Positions 1 to 5,257 of a DNA stretch of 5,257 nucleotides are shown here, piece after piece. The number at the start of each line of letters is the position of its first letter. The stretch's first letter is position 1. This DNA comes from Jatrophihabitans sp. (GTDB lineage Bacteria > Actinomycetota > Actinomycetes > Mycobacteriales > Jatrophihabitantaceae): assembly GCA_025966255.1 (NCBI GenBank), contig JAOPVG010000358.1, positions 1 to 5,257 of the forward strand, written 5' to 3'. A program made the position numbers and the translations under genes. The notes below the pieces were generated by a model. It had not been told where the DNA came from, searched no databases, and saw nothing but the letters and a program-made list of their open reading frames with translations.

Positions 1-1912
1 GCCGTATCGAGCGAGTGCTGGCGAAGGCGAGACCTCGCCCGCCCCGGGACGCGACCGCGGCTGGGTGGGTTCGTTCGGGACTGGAGGCCGGCGCTGCGTC
101 CGGACCGTTCGAGGCGAGGTCGACATCGCCGGAATCGGTCGGTCCAGCCGGGAAGCGGTGGATGACGGCGGGGTTGGCGGACACCGAGGCCGACGACGCT
201 GATACGACCGGCGCATCCGAGTGTGGCGCCGACGATGCCGGCGAGGCGGAAGCCGATTGGGCGGACGGCGATGCGGCGGGCGGCGATGCGGTGAACGGCG
301 ATGCCACGGACGGCGATGCCGCGGACGGGGCCGACGCACCGTGCGGTGTCGATGCCGCCGGTGCTGCGGGCGCCGCGGTGGGTGTTGACGGCGCCGGTGC
401 CGCGATGGGCGTCGATGCGACGGGCGCTGTCGGCAGCGACCCGGAGTGGGGTGGAGTGGCGTCGGGAGTAGCGGCGCGGGCCGCCATCGGTACGGCGGCG
501 GGCCGGGGCACTGCGTCGGCGGCGCGCGCGGCTGGACGCAGTGGATGCGTCGCGCCGATCATGCGTCGCAACGGCGCAACTCGCGGCGTCATGCCCGTGC
601 CGGGCGCCCGGAAGCCGCCGAACTCGGTGCCGTGAATCACCGGCGCGGCGGTGATCCGACGCAGCGAGGTTCCGAGCGTCGGCGCTACATCGGCGCTGCC
701 CGCGGGCGAGGCCGCAGGCTCGGCCGTTGGCCCGCTCGGACTGCGCTGGACGGTGCCGGGCACCGGCGGGTTGTCGGTGCCCGACGCGCTCGGACCAGGC
801 TTGGTCGCAGCCGATACGGGCAGTGGTCCGGCCGAAGCGCGGTCCGGCGAAGCCCCAGCCGCGGGCGGCGCAGCCGGGTTGGGCGCAGACGCGCTCGCAG
901 GCGAGGCGCCGCCCTCAGCCGCGGGTCCAGTCGGGAGCGCGGTAGCGCGGTCGACCGCATGTCGCGGCTGATGATCAGCCGCAGCAGCGACGGCGGCAGA
1001 TGCAGCCACCGGCGCTGCGACCGAGGCTGCCGGCGTCGTCGAGACAGCAGCGGGCGGCGTCGTCGAGACAGCAGCGGGCAGGCCCATCGATCCGCGGCGT
1101 CGAACGGCGGCCGTTGGCGGCTGAGTAGTTGATCGCTGGTGCCGGGCGGCCGGCGCTGGTGCCGGTGTGCGCCGCACGGCCGCGAGAAAGCGCGAACCGA
1201 CCGGCGCCGGACGGGTGCTGCCGAAGGTCGCGCCCGGGGGCACAGCGGCGGGCTGGGCGTTCGCCGCCCCGGAGACGGCCGTTGCACCGGTCGGCGGTGT
1301 GGACGGCCCGCTGCCGCCTCCGGGCGGCGGCCCCGCTGGTGGATCCGCCGATCCGGAAGATTCGACGTTGCCTGCCACTGTGGAGGCGCGACGATCCGCG
1401 GCACGCGGTGGGGTGAGCCGAGCCCGGTCCTGTTGCATCAGCATCGGACCGGCCGCGGTGACCTCAGCGCGCCGCGGGACCTGCACCACGTCTGCCTTCA
1501 TGCCGACTGCGATGCCGCCGGGCGTCCACGTCTGTTCGTTCGGCACTCGCCGCACGGCTCGGGGCAGACCGCGGGCCGGCAACTCGGCCACCGCGACGGG
1601 CGGCAGCGAATCGCGTTCGGCCGCGCGGGTCGGGGTCCACCATCGCGGCGGCGCGATCGGCCCGCTCGTCGGATGCACGGAGAGCGCGGCTGGTCCCTCC
1701 AGCGCTCGACGTACCGCGATGGGTCGCGACGTCGCCGCCGCGAAGCGCTGCACGGATGACGCGACGCTCCCGGGCCGAGCCGGGCGGAGCCGACCGAGCG
1801 GCGGCCCCGGGCGACGCATCCGCTGCGCGACTGCCGGACCGAGCCGGTTTGCCTCGAGCGAGCCCTCGTTGATCGCGGCCGACGCGGCGTCGCCCTCGCT
1901 CGGGCGGCTCAT
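1..1912 (-). CDS. Long Ala/Pro/Ser/Thr-rich, probably disordered eCIS-locus protein (C-terminus beyond the window)
   Basis: I do not recognise a named family. The frame opens at ATG 1912-1910 and stays open for 637 codons to the left edge, so the C-terminus is missing. The start overlaps the stop of the second tube gene by one base (TGATG), with no clear ribosome binding site, which suggests coupled translation. Of the first 57 codons, 50 end in G or C. Most of the chain is Ala, Pro, Ser, Thr and Arg with few aromatics; there is no visible signal peptide or membrane segment. The more ordinary stretches are about residues 115-165 (containing NEQTWTPGGIAVG) and 415-455 (containing VIHGTEFGGFRAPGTGM). 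Short basic motifs recur: VQR at 54 and 388, VRR at 67, 120, 246 and 270, LRR at 417 and 448, VIHR at 583. Two tandem repeats are in frame. By position it matches the usually poorly conserved gene between the second tube protein and the LysM baseplate gene of eCIS loci. A linker, scaffold or cargo-related role is only inference; a fusion to a structured C-terminal domain outside the window is possible. Confidence 0.72.
   Translation of the reverse strand, partial: MSRPSEGDAASAAINEGSLEANRLGPAVAQRMRRPGPPLGRLRPARPGSVASSVQRFAAATSRPIAVRRALEGPAALSVHPTSGPIAPPRWWTPTRAAERDSLPPVAVAELPARGLPRAVRRVPNEQTWTPGGIAVGMKADVVQVPRRAEVTAAGPMLMQQDRARLTPPRAADRRASTVAGNVESSGSADPPAGPPPGGGSGPSTPPTGATAVSGAANAQPAAVPPGATFGSTRPAPVGSRFLAAVRRTPAPAPAARHQRSTTQPPTAAVRRRGSMGLPAAVSTTPPAAVSTTPAASVAAPVAASAAVAAAADHQPRHAVDRATALPTGPAAEGGASPASASAPNPAAPPAAGASPDRASAGPLPVSAATKPGPSASGTDNPPVPGTVQRSPSGPTAEPAASPAGSADVAPTLGTSLRRITAAPVIHGTEFGGFRAPGTGMTPRVAPLRRMIGATHPLRPAARAADAVPRPAAVPMAARAATPDATPPHSGSLPTAPVASTPIAAPAPSTPTAAPAAPAASTPHGASAPSAASPSVASPFTASPPAASPSAQSASASPASSAPHSDAPVVSASSASVSANPAVIHRFPAGPTDSGDVDLASNGPDAAPASSPERTHPAAVASRGGRGLAFASTRSIR
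260..319 (-). repeat. 15-bp tandem repeat, four copies, encoding Ala-Ser-Pro-x-x
   Basis: The plus-strand core CGGCGATGC occurs at 266, 281, 296 and 311, an exact 15-bp spacing. On the minus strand this reads as four pentapeptides A-S-P-x-x at residues 532-551 of the Ala/Pro-rich protein (x-x = SV, FT, PA, SA). The core is identical in all copies and the other six bases vary. Weaker Ala/Ser/Pro periodicity continues on both sides. The period is a multiple of three, so copy-number change would keep the reading frame. Confidence 0.8.
1031..1078 (-). repeat. Perfect 24-bp tandem duplication encoding an 8-residue repeat
   Basis: Positions 1031-1054 and 1055-1078 are identical over all 24 bases and directly adjacent. 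On the minus strand each copy encodes PAAVSTTP, giving residues 279-286 and 287-294 of the Ala/Pro-rich protein. The duplication is in frame. Perfect identity at the DNA level suggests it is recent or actively maintained by slippage. Confidence 0.88.
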
Positions 1913-2397
1913 CACGCGCTGCTCTGGGTCTTGGCTTTGAACCCGTGGTGCGCGACCTCGAGCTCTTCCTCGAGCGCCTGGTTGGTACCGACGGAGAAGT
2001 CGGGACCCTTCCAACGCACCGCGAAGACGCCTTGGAACTCCCAGGAACGCAGCCGAGCGCCGATCGCGTCCAGGGCTGTCACGGCCCCGGTCGACCGGAC
2101 GAGCTTGTTGTTGTTGCCGGCGAAGCCTTCGCCGGACGACTTCGACATCCAATTGAAGAGCGCGTCGCTCTGCGTCAGCCCGCGCCGGAAGACGAGATTG
2201 GGCCACGTCATGCGCGACGGCATCTTGTGCACGAAGCCGTTCTGACCACCCTCGGCGATCTCGTCAACCTGGATCGTCACCTGGAGGCCCAACACCTCGC
2301 GGAAGACGCCGATCTCGACGCCGTCCACCTCGAACAGAAACCGTTCCGCGAGCGGCAGGTCACCGCCGAGCGGCATGATGCTACTGGGCGTACTCAC
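1912..2397 (-). CDS. Second inner-tube protein (T4 gp19-like tail tube family, Afp5-type position)
   Basis: A 161-residue protein of the contractile-tail tube family, whose members stack as rings to form the rigid inner tube driven out when the sheath contracts. The tube-fold signature is seen in the N-terminal strand RFLFEVDGVEIGVFREVLGL (about 19-38), the central FVHKMPSRMTWPNLVFRRGL (about 55-74), the FNWM segment at 81, and the C-terminal WEFQGVFAVRWKGPDF (about 119-134) followed by ALEEELEVAHHGF. The second copy in Afp-type loci is usually specialised for the baseplate end; that role is inferred here from gene order. I chose GTG 2397-2395 because GGGAGG lies six bases upstream. An in-frame ATG at 2415 lies upstream of that site and would add six residues; an ATG at 2376 has no good site. 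The gene overlaps the upstream small gene by 17 nt, and its TGA overlaps the next ATG by one base. Confidence 0.93.
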   Translation of the reverse strand: MSTPSSIMPLGGDLPLAERFLFEVDGVEIGVFREVLGLQVTIQVDEIAEGGQNGFVHKMPSRMTWPNLVFRRGLTQSDALFNWMSKSSGEGFAGNNNKLVRSTGAVTALDAIGARLRSWEFQGVFAVRWKGPDFSVGTNQALEEELEVAHHGFKAKTQSSA

Positions 2398-2557
2398 GTA
2401 CTGCCTCCCATGCACGCTCGTTCAACGACGCCACCGCTCGCACCATCCGTACTCGATCCATGTGCTCGAGGTCGAGCAGTTCATTCATCGGCCAGTGCAG
2501 GTGATAGGCCAGATACGCGAGCTCCTGCCACAACGCATCTGTCGGATAGCGCATCAT
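2381..2557 (-). CDS. Small DUF6760-type protein of contractile injection loci
   Basis: A 58-residue protein beginning MMRYPTDALWQELAYLAYHL, then HWPMNELLDLEHMDRVRMV and ending in VREYAQ. The pattern Y-P-x-D-x-L-x-x-E-x-A-Y-x-A-x-H, then H-W, then L-x-L-E-H-x-x-R, is what I recall for DUF6760, a small helical family found between the tube genes of eCIS loci; its function is not established. Placement between the assembly-like gene and the second tube gene supports the call. I prefer ATG 2557 (or the adjacent ATG 2554), ten bases after the upstream stop. The longer frame from 2635 adds 26 Arg-rich residues encoded inside the upstream gene and is unlikely. Only a weak AGG precedes the start, consistent with coupling. 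It could be a dedicated chaperone or a minor tail part; this is inference. Confidence 0.85.
   Translation of the reverse strand: MMRYPTDALWQELAYLAYHLHWPMNELLDLEHMDRVRMVRAVASLNERAWEAVREYAQ
2404..2409 (-). promoter_or_regulatory. Strong ribosome binding site GGGAGG deciding the GTG start of the second tube gene
   Basis: The minus strand reads GGGAGG, six bases (2398-2403) and then GTG at 2397. This is the best Shine-Dalgarno match in the window. It lies inside the last codons of the DUF6760-type gene, so ribosomes can initiate the tube gene before the upstream gene is finished. Confidence 0.75.
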
Positions 2558-2567
2558 GGTCGATCGC

Positions 2568-3065
2568 CTATTGCGCCCGGCGTGGCAGCTCCTCGACAGC
2601 CGCGCGCAGCGGTGGCCGAGTCGGCGTCGCGTCACGCGCTGCGTCCGGCACTGCGGCGGTCGGTGCTTCTGAATCCGAGGCGGTTGACGGCGGCGCCGAA
2701 CCGGCGCGATCGCTACCGAGGAGGGGGGTGGCCTCCTGCGCGGCGAGCAGGGCGTCGTACTCCTCCTGGCTGCCGAAGTTGATGACGCCGTAGAAGTCCT
2801 GCAGGAACGCCAGATCGACGGCGAACAGTCCCTCGATCTCGAACGGTGTGACCGTCTTGATGTCGCCGAGTTCCTCGACCACCCGAGTCAGCACCAGGAC
2901 GGTGAGACGTGGATCGTCGGGCCCGCTGACGGTCGGGTCTCGCAACGGCGCGAGTTCGTCGCGCGCCGTTGCGAGCCGCATCGTGCCCGTGCGGTGGAGT
3001 TGACCCTTTTCGTCGACGTAGCCGCGCGGGAGGGTGAACTCGTAGCTGGTCTTCAGATTGCTCAT
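2568..3065 (-). CDS. Tail-assembly-chaperone-like protein with an Ala/Pro-rich tail
   Basis: A 165-residue protein starting MSNLKTSYEFTLPRGYVDEK. Residues 1-110 form a conserved-looking domain: FTLPRGYVD, then MRLATARDELAPLRDPTV (29-46), then LTVLVLTRVVEELGDI (54-69), then IEGLFAVDLAFLQDFYGVIN (77-96). This layout resembles the phage tail assembly proteins (Mu gp41-like / Phage_TAC_7) annotated between tube and baseplate genes, which in phages aid tail assembly and are not usually structural; that assignment is from memory. From about residue 112 the chain becomes Ala/Pro/Ser-rich to the end, a tail of about 50 residues that echoes the composition of the long protein further down the operon. 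The start is ATG 3065, ten bases after the tube stop, with no strong ribosome binding site, so coupling is likely. A longer frame back to 3143 overlaps the tube gene and reads as Arg/Ser-rich noise. Confidence 0.82.
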   Translation of the reverse strand: MSNLKTSYEFTLPRGYVDEKGQLHRTGTMRLATARDELAPLRDPTVSGPDDPRLTVLVLTRVVEELGDIKTVTPFEIEGLFAVDLAFLQDFYGVINFGSQEEYDALLAAQEATPLLGSDRAGSAPPSTASDSEAPTAAVPDAARDATPTRPPLRAAVEELPRRAQ

Positions 3066-3075
3066 GGACAGCTGA

Positions 3076-3555
3076 TCACTTCTTGCGCTCGAGGGTCTCG
3101 CAGACCAGCGTGATCGTTTCCTTGATCGGGTCGTTGGAGTCAACGCTCAGGGCGTCGGTCGAGATCTTCGAGGGCCACGCGTTGAAGAAACTGAACCGCG
3201 CGATCTCGGAGTGCGTGCTGTCGAAGATCACGACTGCGCCGCTCTTCCGCTGACCGGCCCGGTCTGAGTTCTTGAGGCCGCCGTCGTGCACGGCCTTGAA
3301 CCACTTCCACAGCGGGTCGCCGGCTGCATCGGTCGGGGCCAGCCGGGTCAGGCTGAGGTCAGGCGCCTTGTTCGCGCCGCCCCGGCTCTTGATCGTCTGC
3401 TGCTTGCCGTCCTTGCCGACCTGGGTAGCGCTCACGACATCCATCTCGATGTCGAGACCCGAGACGCCGGAAAGGTAGGAGACCACCTCACCGTCGATCT
3501 CCAGGAAGAAGTTCTGGGCGATCATCATGTCGGTCTTCAGAAGTTCATTGGGCAT
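3076..3555 (-). CDS. Major inner-tube protein (T4 gp19-like, Afp1-type)
   Basis: A 159-residue tube protein, the usual size for the family, starting MPNELLKTDMMIAQNFFLEI. Hallmarks are NFFLEIDGEVVSYLSGVSGL (15-34), the segment around IKSRGGANKAPDLSLTR (55-71), PLWKWFKAVHDG (81-92), the strand SGAVVIFD (105-112), and ARFSFFNAWPSKI (119-131), which contains the F-x-N-A-W-P motif common in tube proteins, then a Glu-rich C-terminal strand ending ETLERKK. It forms the stacked rings inside the sheath and conducts the spike and cargo. It directly follows the sheath gene (41-nt gap), the normal order, and is probably the abundant tube subunit. The start at ATG 3555 is supported by GGAG seven bases upstream. 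Confidence 0.96.
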   Translation of the reverse strand: MPNELLKTDMMIAQNFFLEIDGEVVSYLSGVSGLDIEMDVVSATQVGKDGKQQTIKSRGGANKAPDLSLTRLAPTDAAGDPLWKWFKAVHDGGLKNSDRAGQRKSGAVVIFDSTHSEIARFSFFNAWPSKISTDALSVDSNDPIKETITLVCETLERKK

Positions 3556-3562
3556 GTGCGTT

Positions 3563-3566
3563 CTCC
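3563..3566 (-). promoter_or_regulatory. Ribosome binding site of the first tube gene
   Basis: The minus strand reads GGAG followed by AACGCAC and ATG at 3555, a seven-base spacer. It lies in the 41-nt gap after the sheath stop and fixes the tube start. I see no terminator hairpin in that gap. Confidence 0.7.
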
Positions 3567-3596
3567 ATTACTCGCGACGGCTCGGGGATGCGCCGC

Positions 3597-5171
3597 TTAC
3601 GCGGCGGTCTGCTTCTGCTGGCTGATGCGGAACACCACGAACTCCGCGGGCTTGACCGGCGCGATGCCGACCTCGACGACGAGCTTGCCTTCGTCGATGG
3701 ACTCGGGCGGGTTGGTCTCGGCGTCACACTTGACGTAGAACGCCTGATCCGCCGTGGCGCCGAACAGGGCACCGGCCGACCAGAGGCCGCGCAGGAAGCC
3801 GGTGAGCGTGCGGCTCACGCCTTCCCAGAGCGTCATGTCGTTGGGCTCGAACACCGCGAACTGGGTGCCCTCGAGGATGGTGGCCTCGACCATGTTGAAC
3901 AGCCGCCGCACGTTGATGTAACGCCAGTCGCTGTCGGAGGAGAGGGTGCGGGCGCCCCAGATACGGATGCCGCGGGTGCCGAACGGGCGGATGCAGTTGA
4001 TGCCGATCGGGTTGAGCAGTGACTGCTCGTTCTGGGTCACGGTGCGCTCGATGTCCAGGACGCCGCGGATGGTGTCGTTGGCCGGCGCCTTCCAGACGCC
4101 GCGGGTCTCATCGGTCCGCGCCCACACGCCGGCGATGTGGCCCGACGGCGGGACGAACACCTCCGCATTGCCGTTGACCCCGATCGGGTTCTCGACCTTG
4201 ATCCAGGGGTAGTACAGCGCCGCGTAGGCGGAGTCGTACATCGCGACGTCGCTGCGCCAGTCCTTGATCTGTTGCGGGTTCATCCCGGGCGGCGCGTCGA
4301 GGACGGCGATCCGGTTGCCGTTCTGCTCGCAGTGCGAGATCAGCGCCGTCTGCACCGCCTTCCAGAGGTTGAGGTCGAGCGACCCGTCCTCCTTGGTGGC
4401 GGCGGTGACGAGGTCGGGGACGATGACCATCGTGACGTCGTCGGCGACTGCGAGGCCGTTGATCCCATTGCGAGCGGACTCCGAGCCCGCAAACTTGCGA
4501 CCGGTCACCGGCACCGGAACTGCGGCGGCCTTCTCGAGCGGGTAGCGGCCGGGCTTGAGCACCTCGAGCTGCGAGTTGAGGTCGACACCCTTGTCAACGT
4601 TCAGCACGACCTTGATCTTCGTCGACGTCTTGTTGACGACGGTCGCGACGTTGTGGTCGCCGGCGCCGAAGGTCAGGTTCGAGAACGTCTCGACCGGCTG
4701 ACCGCCGAGAAGCACGGTGAGCGTGAACGGGGACGGCCCTTCAGGCGCGTCGGTGCCGCCGTCTTCGGTGGCGATGTCGATCGCGATGTCCGCGTCGGGT
4801 TCGACGCTCTCGATCTGCAGCGGCGTGCCGAGCGCGCGGTCGGCGGCCGGCAGCGCAAGGCGGGCGGGCTGGCCGGAGGGGTCGGTGTTCGGGATGCGGC
4901 AGATATAGGCGATGCTGCCGCCGTTGGCGAAGTACCCGTAGACCGAGAGCGGAAGCACGCAGCCTTCGGCAAAGCTGCCGTACAGCGCCTCGAACTGCGA
5001 CCAACTGGTCACCAGGCGGGGGGCGAGGCCCTGCGGATCGTTGGGATCATCGCCTGGTGCGCGTTCGGTAAAGCCGACGAAGGCCGCCACTGCAGTCGGT
5101 GCCGCAGAGAGCACCTTTTGCGATGAGGGGACCTCTTCGACGTAGACACCGGGGGCAGTGTAAGTGGGCAT
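3597..5171 (-). CDS. Contractile tail sheath protein
   Basis: A 524-residue sheath subunit, a normal size for eCIS and phage sheaths. It forms the outer helical sleeve whose contraction drives the tube through a target membrane. The N-terminus MPTYTAPGVYVEEVPSS is the classic sheath start, followed by AAFVGFTERAPGD (29-41) and LYGSFAEGC (63-71). Residues about 118-215 form a variable, beta-rich insertion, probably the surface-exposed domain. The conserved C-terminal half includes PPSGHIAGVWARTDETRGVW (341-360), INCIRPFGTRGIRIWGARTL (391-410), WRYINVRRLFNMVE (416-429), and the strand-exchange end around CDAETNPPESID and EVGIAPVKPAEFVVFRI (500-516). The start at ATG 5171 is preceded by GGAG nine bases upstream. 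It is the only sheath gene seen, in contrast to the three sheath paralogues of Afp. It is the first gene of the visible operon and ends with TAA, 41 nt before the tube gene. Confidence 0.97.
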   Translation of the reverse strand: MPTYTAPGVYVEEVPSSQKVLSAAPTAVAAFVGFTERAPGDDPNDPQGLAPRLVTSWSQFEALYGSFAEGCVLPLSVYGYFANGGSIAYICRIPNTDPSGQPARLALPAADRALGTPLQIESVEPDADIAIDIATEDGGTDAPEGPSPFTLTVLLGGQPVETFSNLTFGAGDHNVATVVNKTSTKIKVVLNVDKGVDLNSQLEVLKPGRYPLEKAAAVPVPVTGRKFAGSESARNGINGLAVADDVTMVIVPDLVTAATKEDGSLDLNLWKAVQTALISHCEQNGNRIAVLDAPPGMNPQQIKDWRSDVAMYDSAYAALYYPWIKVENPIGVNGNAEVFVPPSGHIAGVWARTDETRGVWKAPANDTIRGVLDIERTVTQNEQSLLNPIGINCIRPFGTRGIRIWGARTLSSDSDWRYINVRRLFNMVEATILEGTQFAVFEPNDMTLWEGVSRTLTGFLRGLWSAGALFGATADQAFYVKCDAETNPPESIDEGKLVVEVGIAPVKPAEFVVFRISQQKQTAA

Positions 5172-5180
5172 GGGGAACCG

Positions 5181-5184
5181 CTCC
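5181..5184 (-). promoter_or_regulatory. Ribosome binding site of the sheath gene
   Basis: The minus strand reads ACGGAGCGG before the sheath ATG at 5171, with GGAG nine bases from the start. An ATG at 5190 just upstream is out of frame with the sheath and is not expected to be used. Confidence 0.6.
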
Positions 5185-5207
5185 GTCCATCAGAAGAGAG
5201 AAGATCG

Positions 5208-5227
5208 TCACCGCCCGTCAGCAGTGA
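5208..5227 (-). promoter_or_regulatory. Possible hairpin in the leader upstream of the sheath
   Basis: On the minus strand TCACTGC and GCGGTGA flank a six-base loop, giving seven pairs in RNA with one G-U. The stem ends 36 nt before the sheath ATG. There is no U-run after it, so it is not a typical terminator of an upstream gene. It may be an operator, an attenuator-like element or chance. The stretch 5185-5257 carries minus-strand stop triplets in all three frames and no gene that I can support; I see no convincing -10/-35 pair. Confidence 0.25.
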
Positions 5228-5257
5228 TCATCTGGGCGCACCGTACTCCACACGCGC

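Noticed and set aside
15..635. Plus-strand frame rich in Gly-Asp-Ala repeats (GDA-x-x)
   Set aside because: The repeats are the reverse reading of the A-S-P-x-x array. The minus frame is longer, coupled to the tube gene and in the direction of all neighbours. I cannot fully exclude the plus frame, but it has no better support.
685..1404. Minus-strand 239-residue Arg/Pro-rich frame
   Set aside because: It lies in another frame inside the 637-codon open frame that starts at 1912, has no coupling to a neighbour, and shows the Arg-rich composition typical of a shifted high-GC frame.
2558..2635. N-terminal extension of the small DUF6760-type protein
   Set aside because: The extra 26 residues are Arg/Ser/Cys-rich, are encoded within the upstream gene, and precede the conserved MMRYPTD start.
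1945..2793. Plus-strand open frame (282 residues) across the second tube, DUF6760-type and assembly-like genes
   Set aside because: It is antisense to three recognisable genes, so it is a high-GC shadow frame.
3066..3143. N-terminal extension of the assembly-like protein
   Set aside because: It overlaps the 3' end of the tube gene and reads as Arg/Ser-rich noise; the natural start MSNLKT lies at 3065.
3556..3596. Terminator or internal promoter between the sheath and tube genes
   Set aside because: I see no GC-rich stem followed by a T-run, and no clear -10/-35 pair, in the 41-nt gap.
4137..5126. Long plus-strand open frame (329 residues) across the sheath gene
   Set aside because: It is antisense to a clearly recognisable sheath gene, is dominated by Arg, Val, Asp and Gly as expected for a reverse frame of high-GC coding DNA, and matches no family I know.
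1..5257. tRNA, rRNA, CRISPR array, insertion sequence or attachment site
   Set aside because: No cloverleaf, spaced direct repeats with unique spacers, transposase coding or terminal inverted repeats were seen; the only repeats are in-frame protein-coding tandems.

Overview
This window is part of a contractile phage-tail-like locus, most consistent with an extracellular contractile injection system (eCIS; Afp/PVC/Streptomyces-CIS type). GC content is very high and codons end mostly in G or C. That, together with a single sheath gene followed by a tube gene, a tail-assembly-like gene, a tiny DUF6760-type gene and a second tube gene, points to a high-GC bacterium, most likely an actinobacterium. 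The genus cannot be told from the sequence alone.

All supported genes lie on the minus strand and read from right to left. From the right edge: a short leader with a possible hairpin (5191-5257); the contractile sheath (5171-3597); the first inner-tube protein (3555-3076); a tail-assembly-chaperone-like protein (3065-2568); a 58-residue DUF6760-type protein (2557-2381); the second tube protein (2397-1912, GTG start); and a long Ala/Pro/Ser/Thr-rich protein that starts at 1912 and runs off the left edge after 637 codons without a stop. Gaps are 41, 10 and 10 nt, then overlaps of 17 and 1 nt, so the last five genes look like one translationally coupled operon and the sheath probably belongs to the same transcript.

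Together the genes encode the shaft of the particle: a sheath that contracts around a stacked-ring tube, a second tube paralogue likely to sit at the baseplate end, and helper proteins for tube or baseplate assembly. Baseplate, spike, tape-measure, ATPase and cap genes are not in the window; LysM, spike and gp25-like genes would be expected to the left. The least explained part is the left 1.9 kb: a largely disordered, repeat-bearing protein translationally coupled to the second tube gene. It carries recurring V-Q-R / V-R-R / V-I-H-R motifs and two in-frame tandem repeats.
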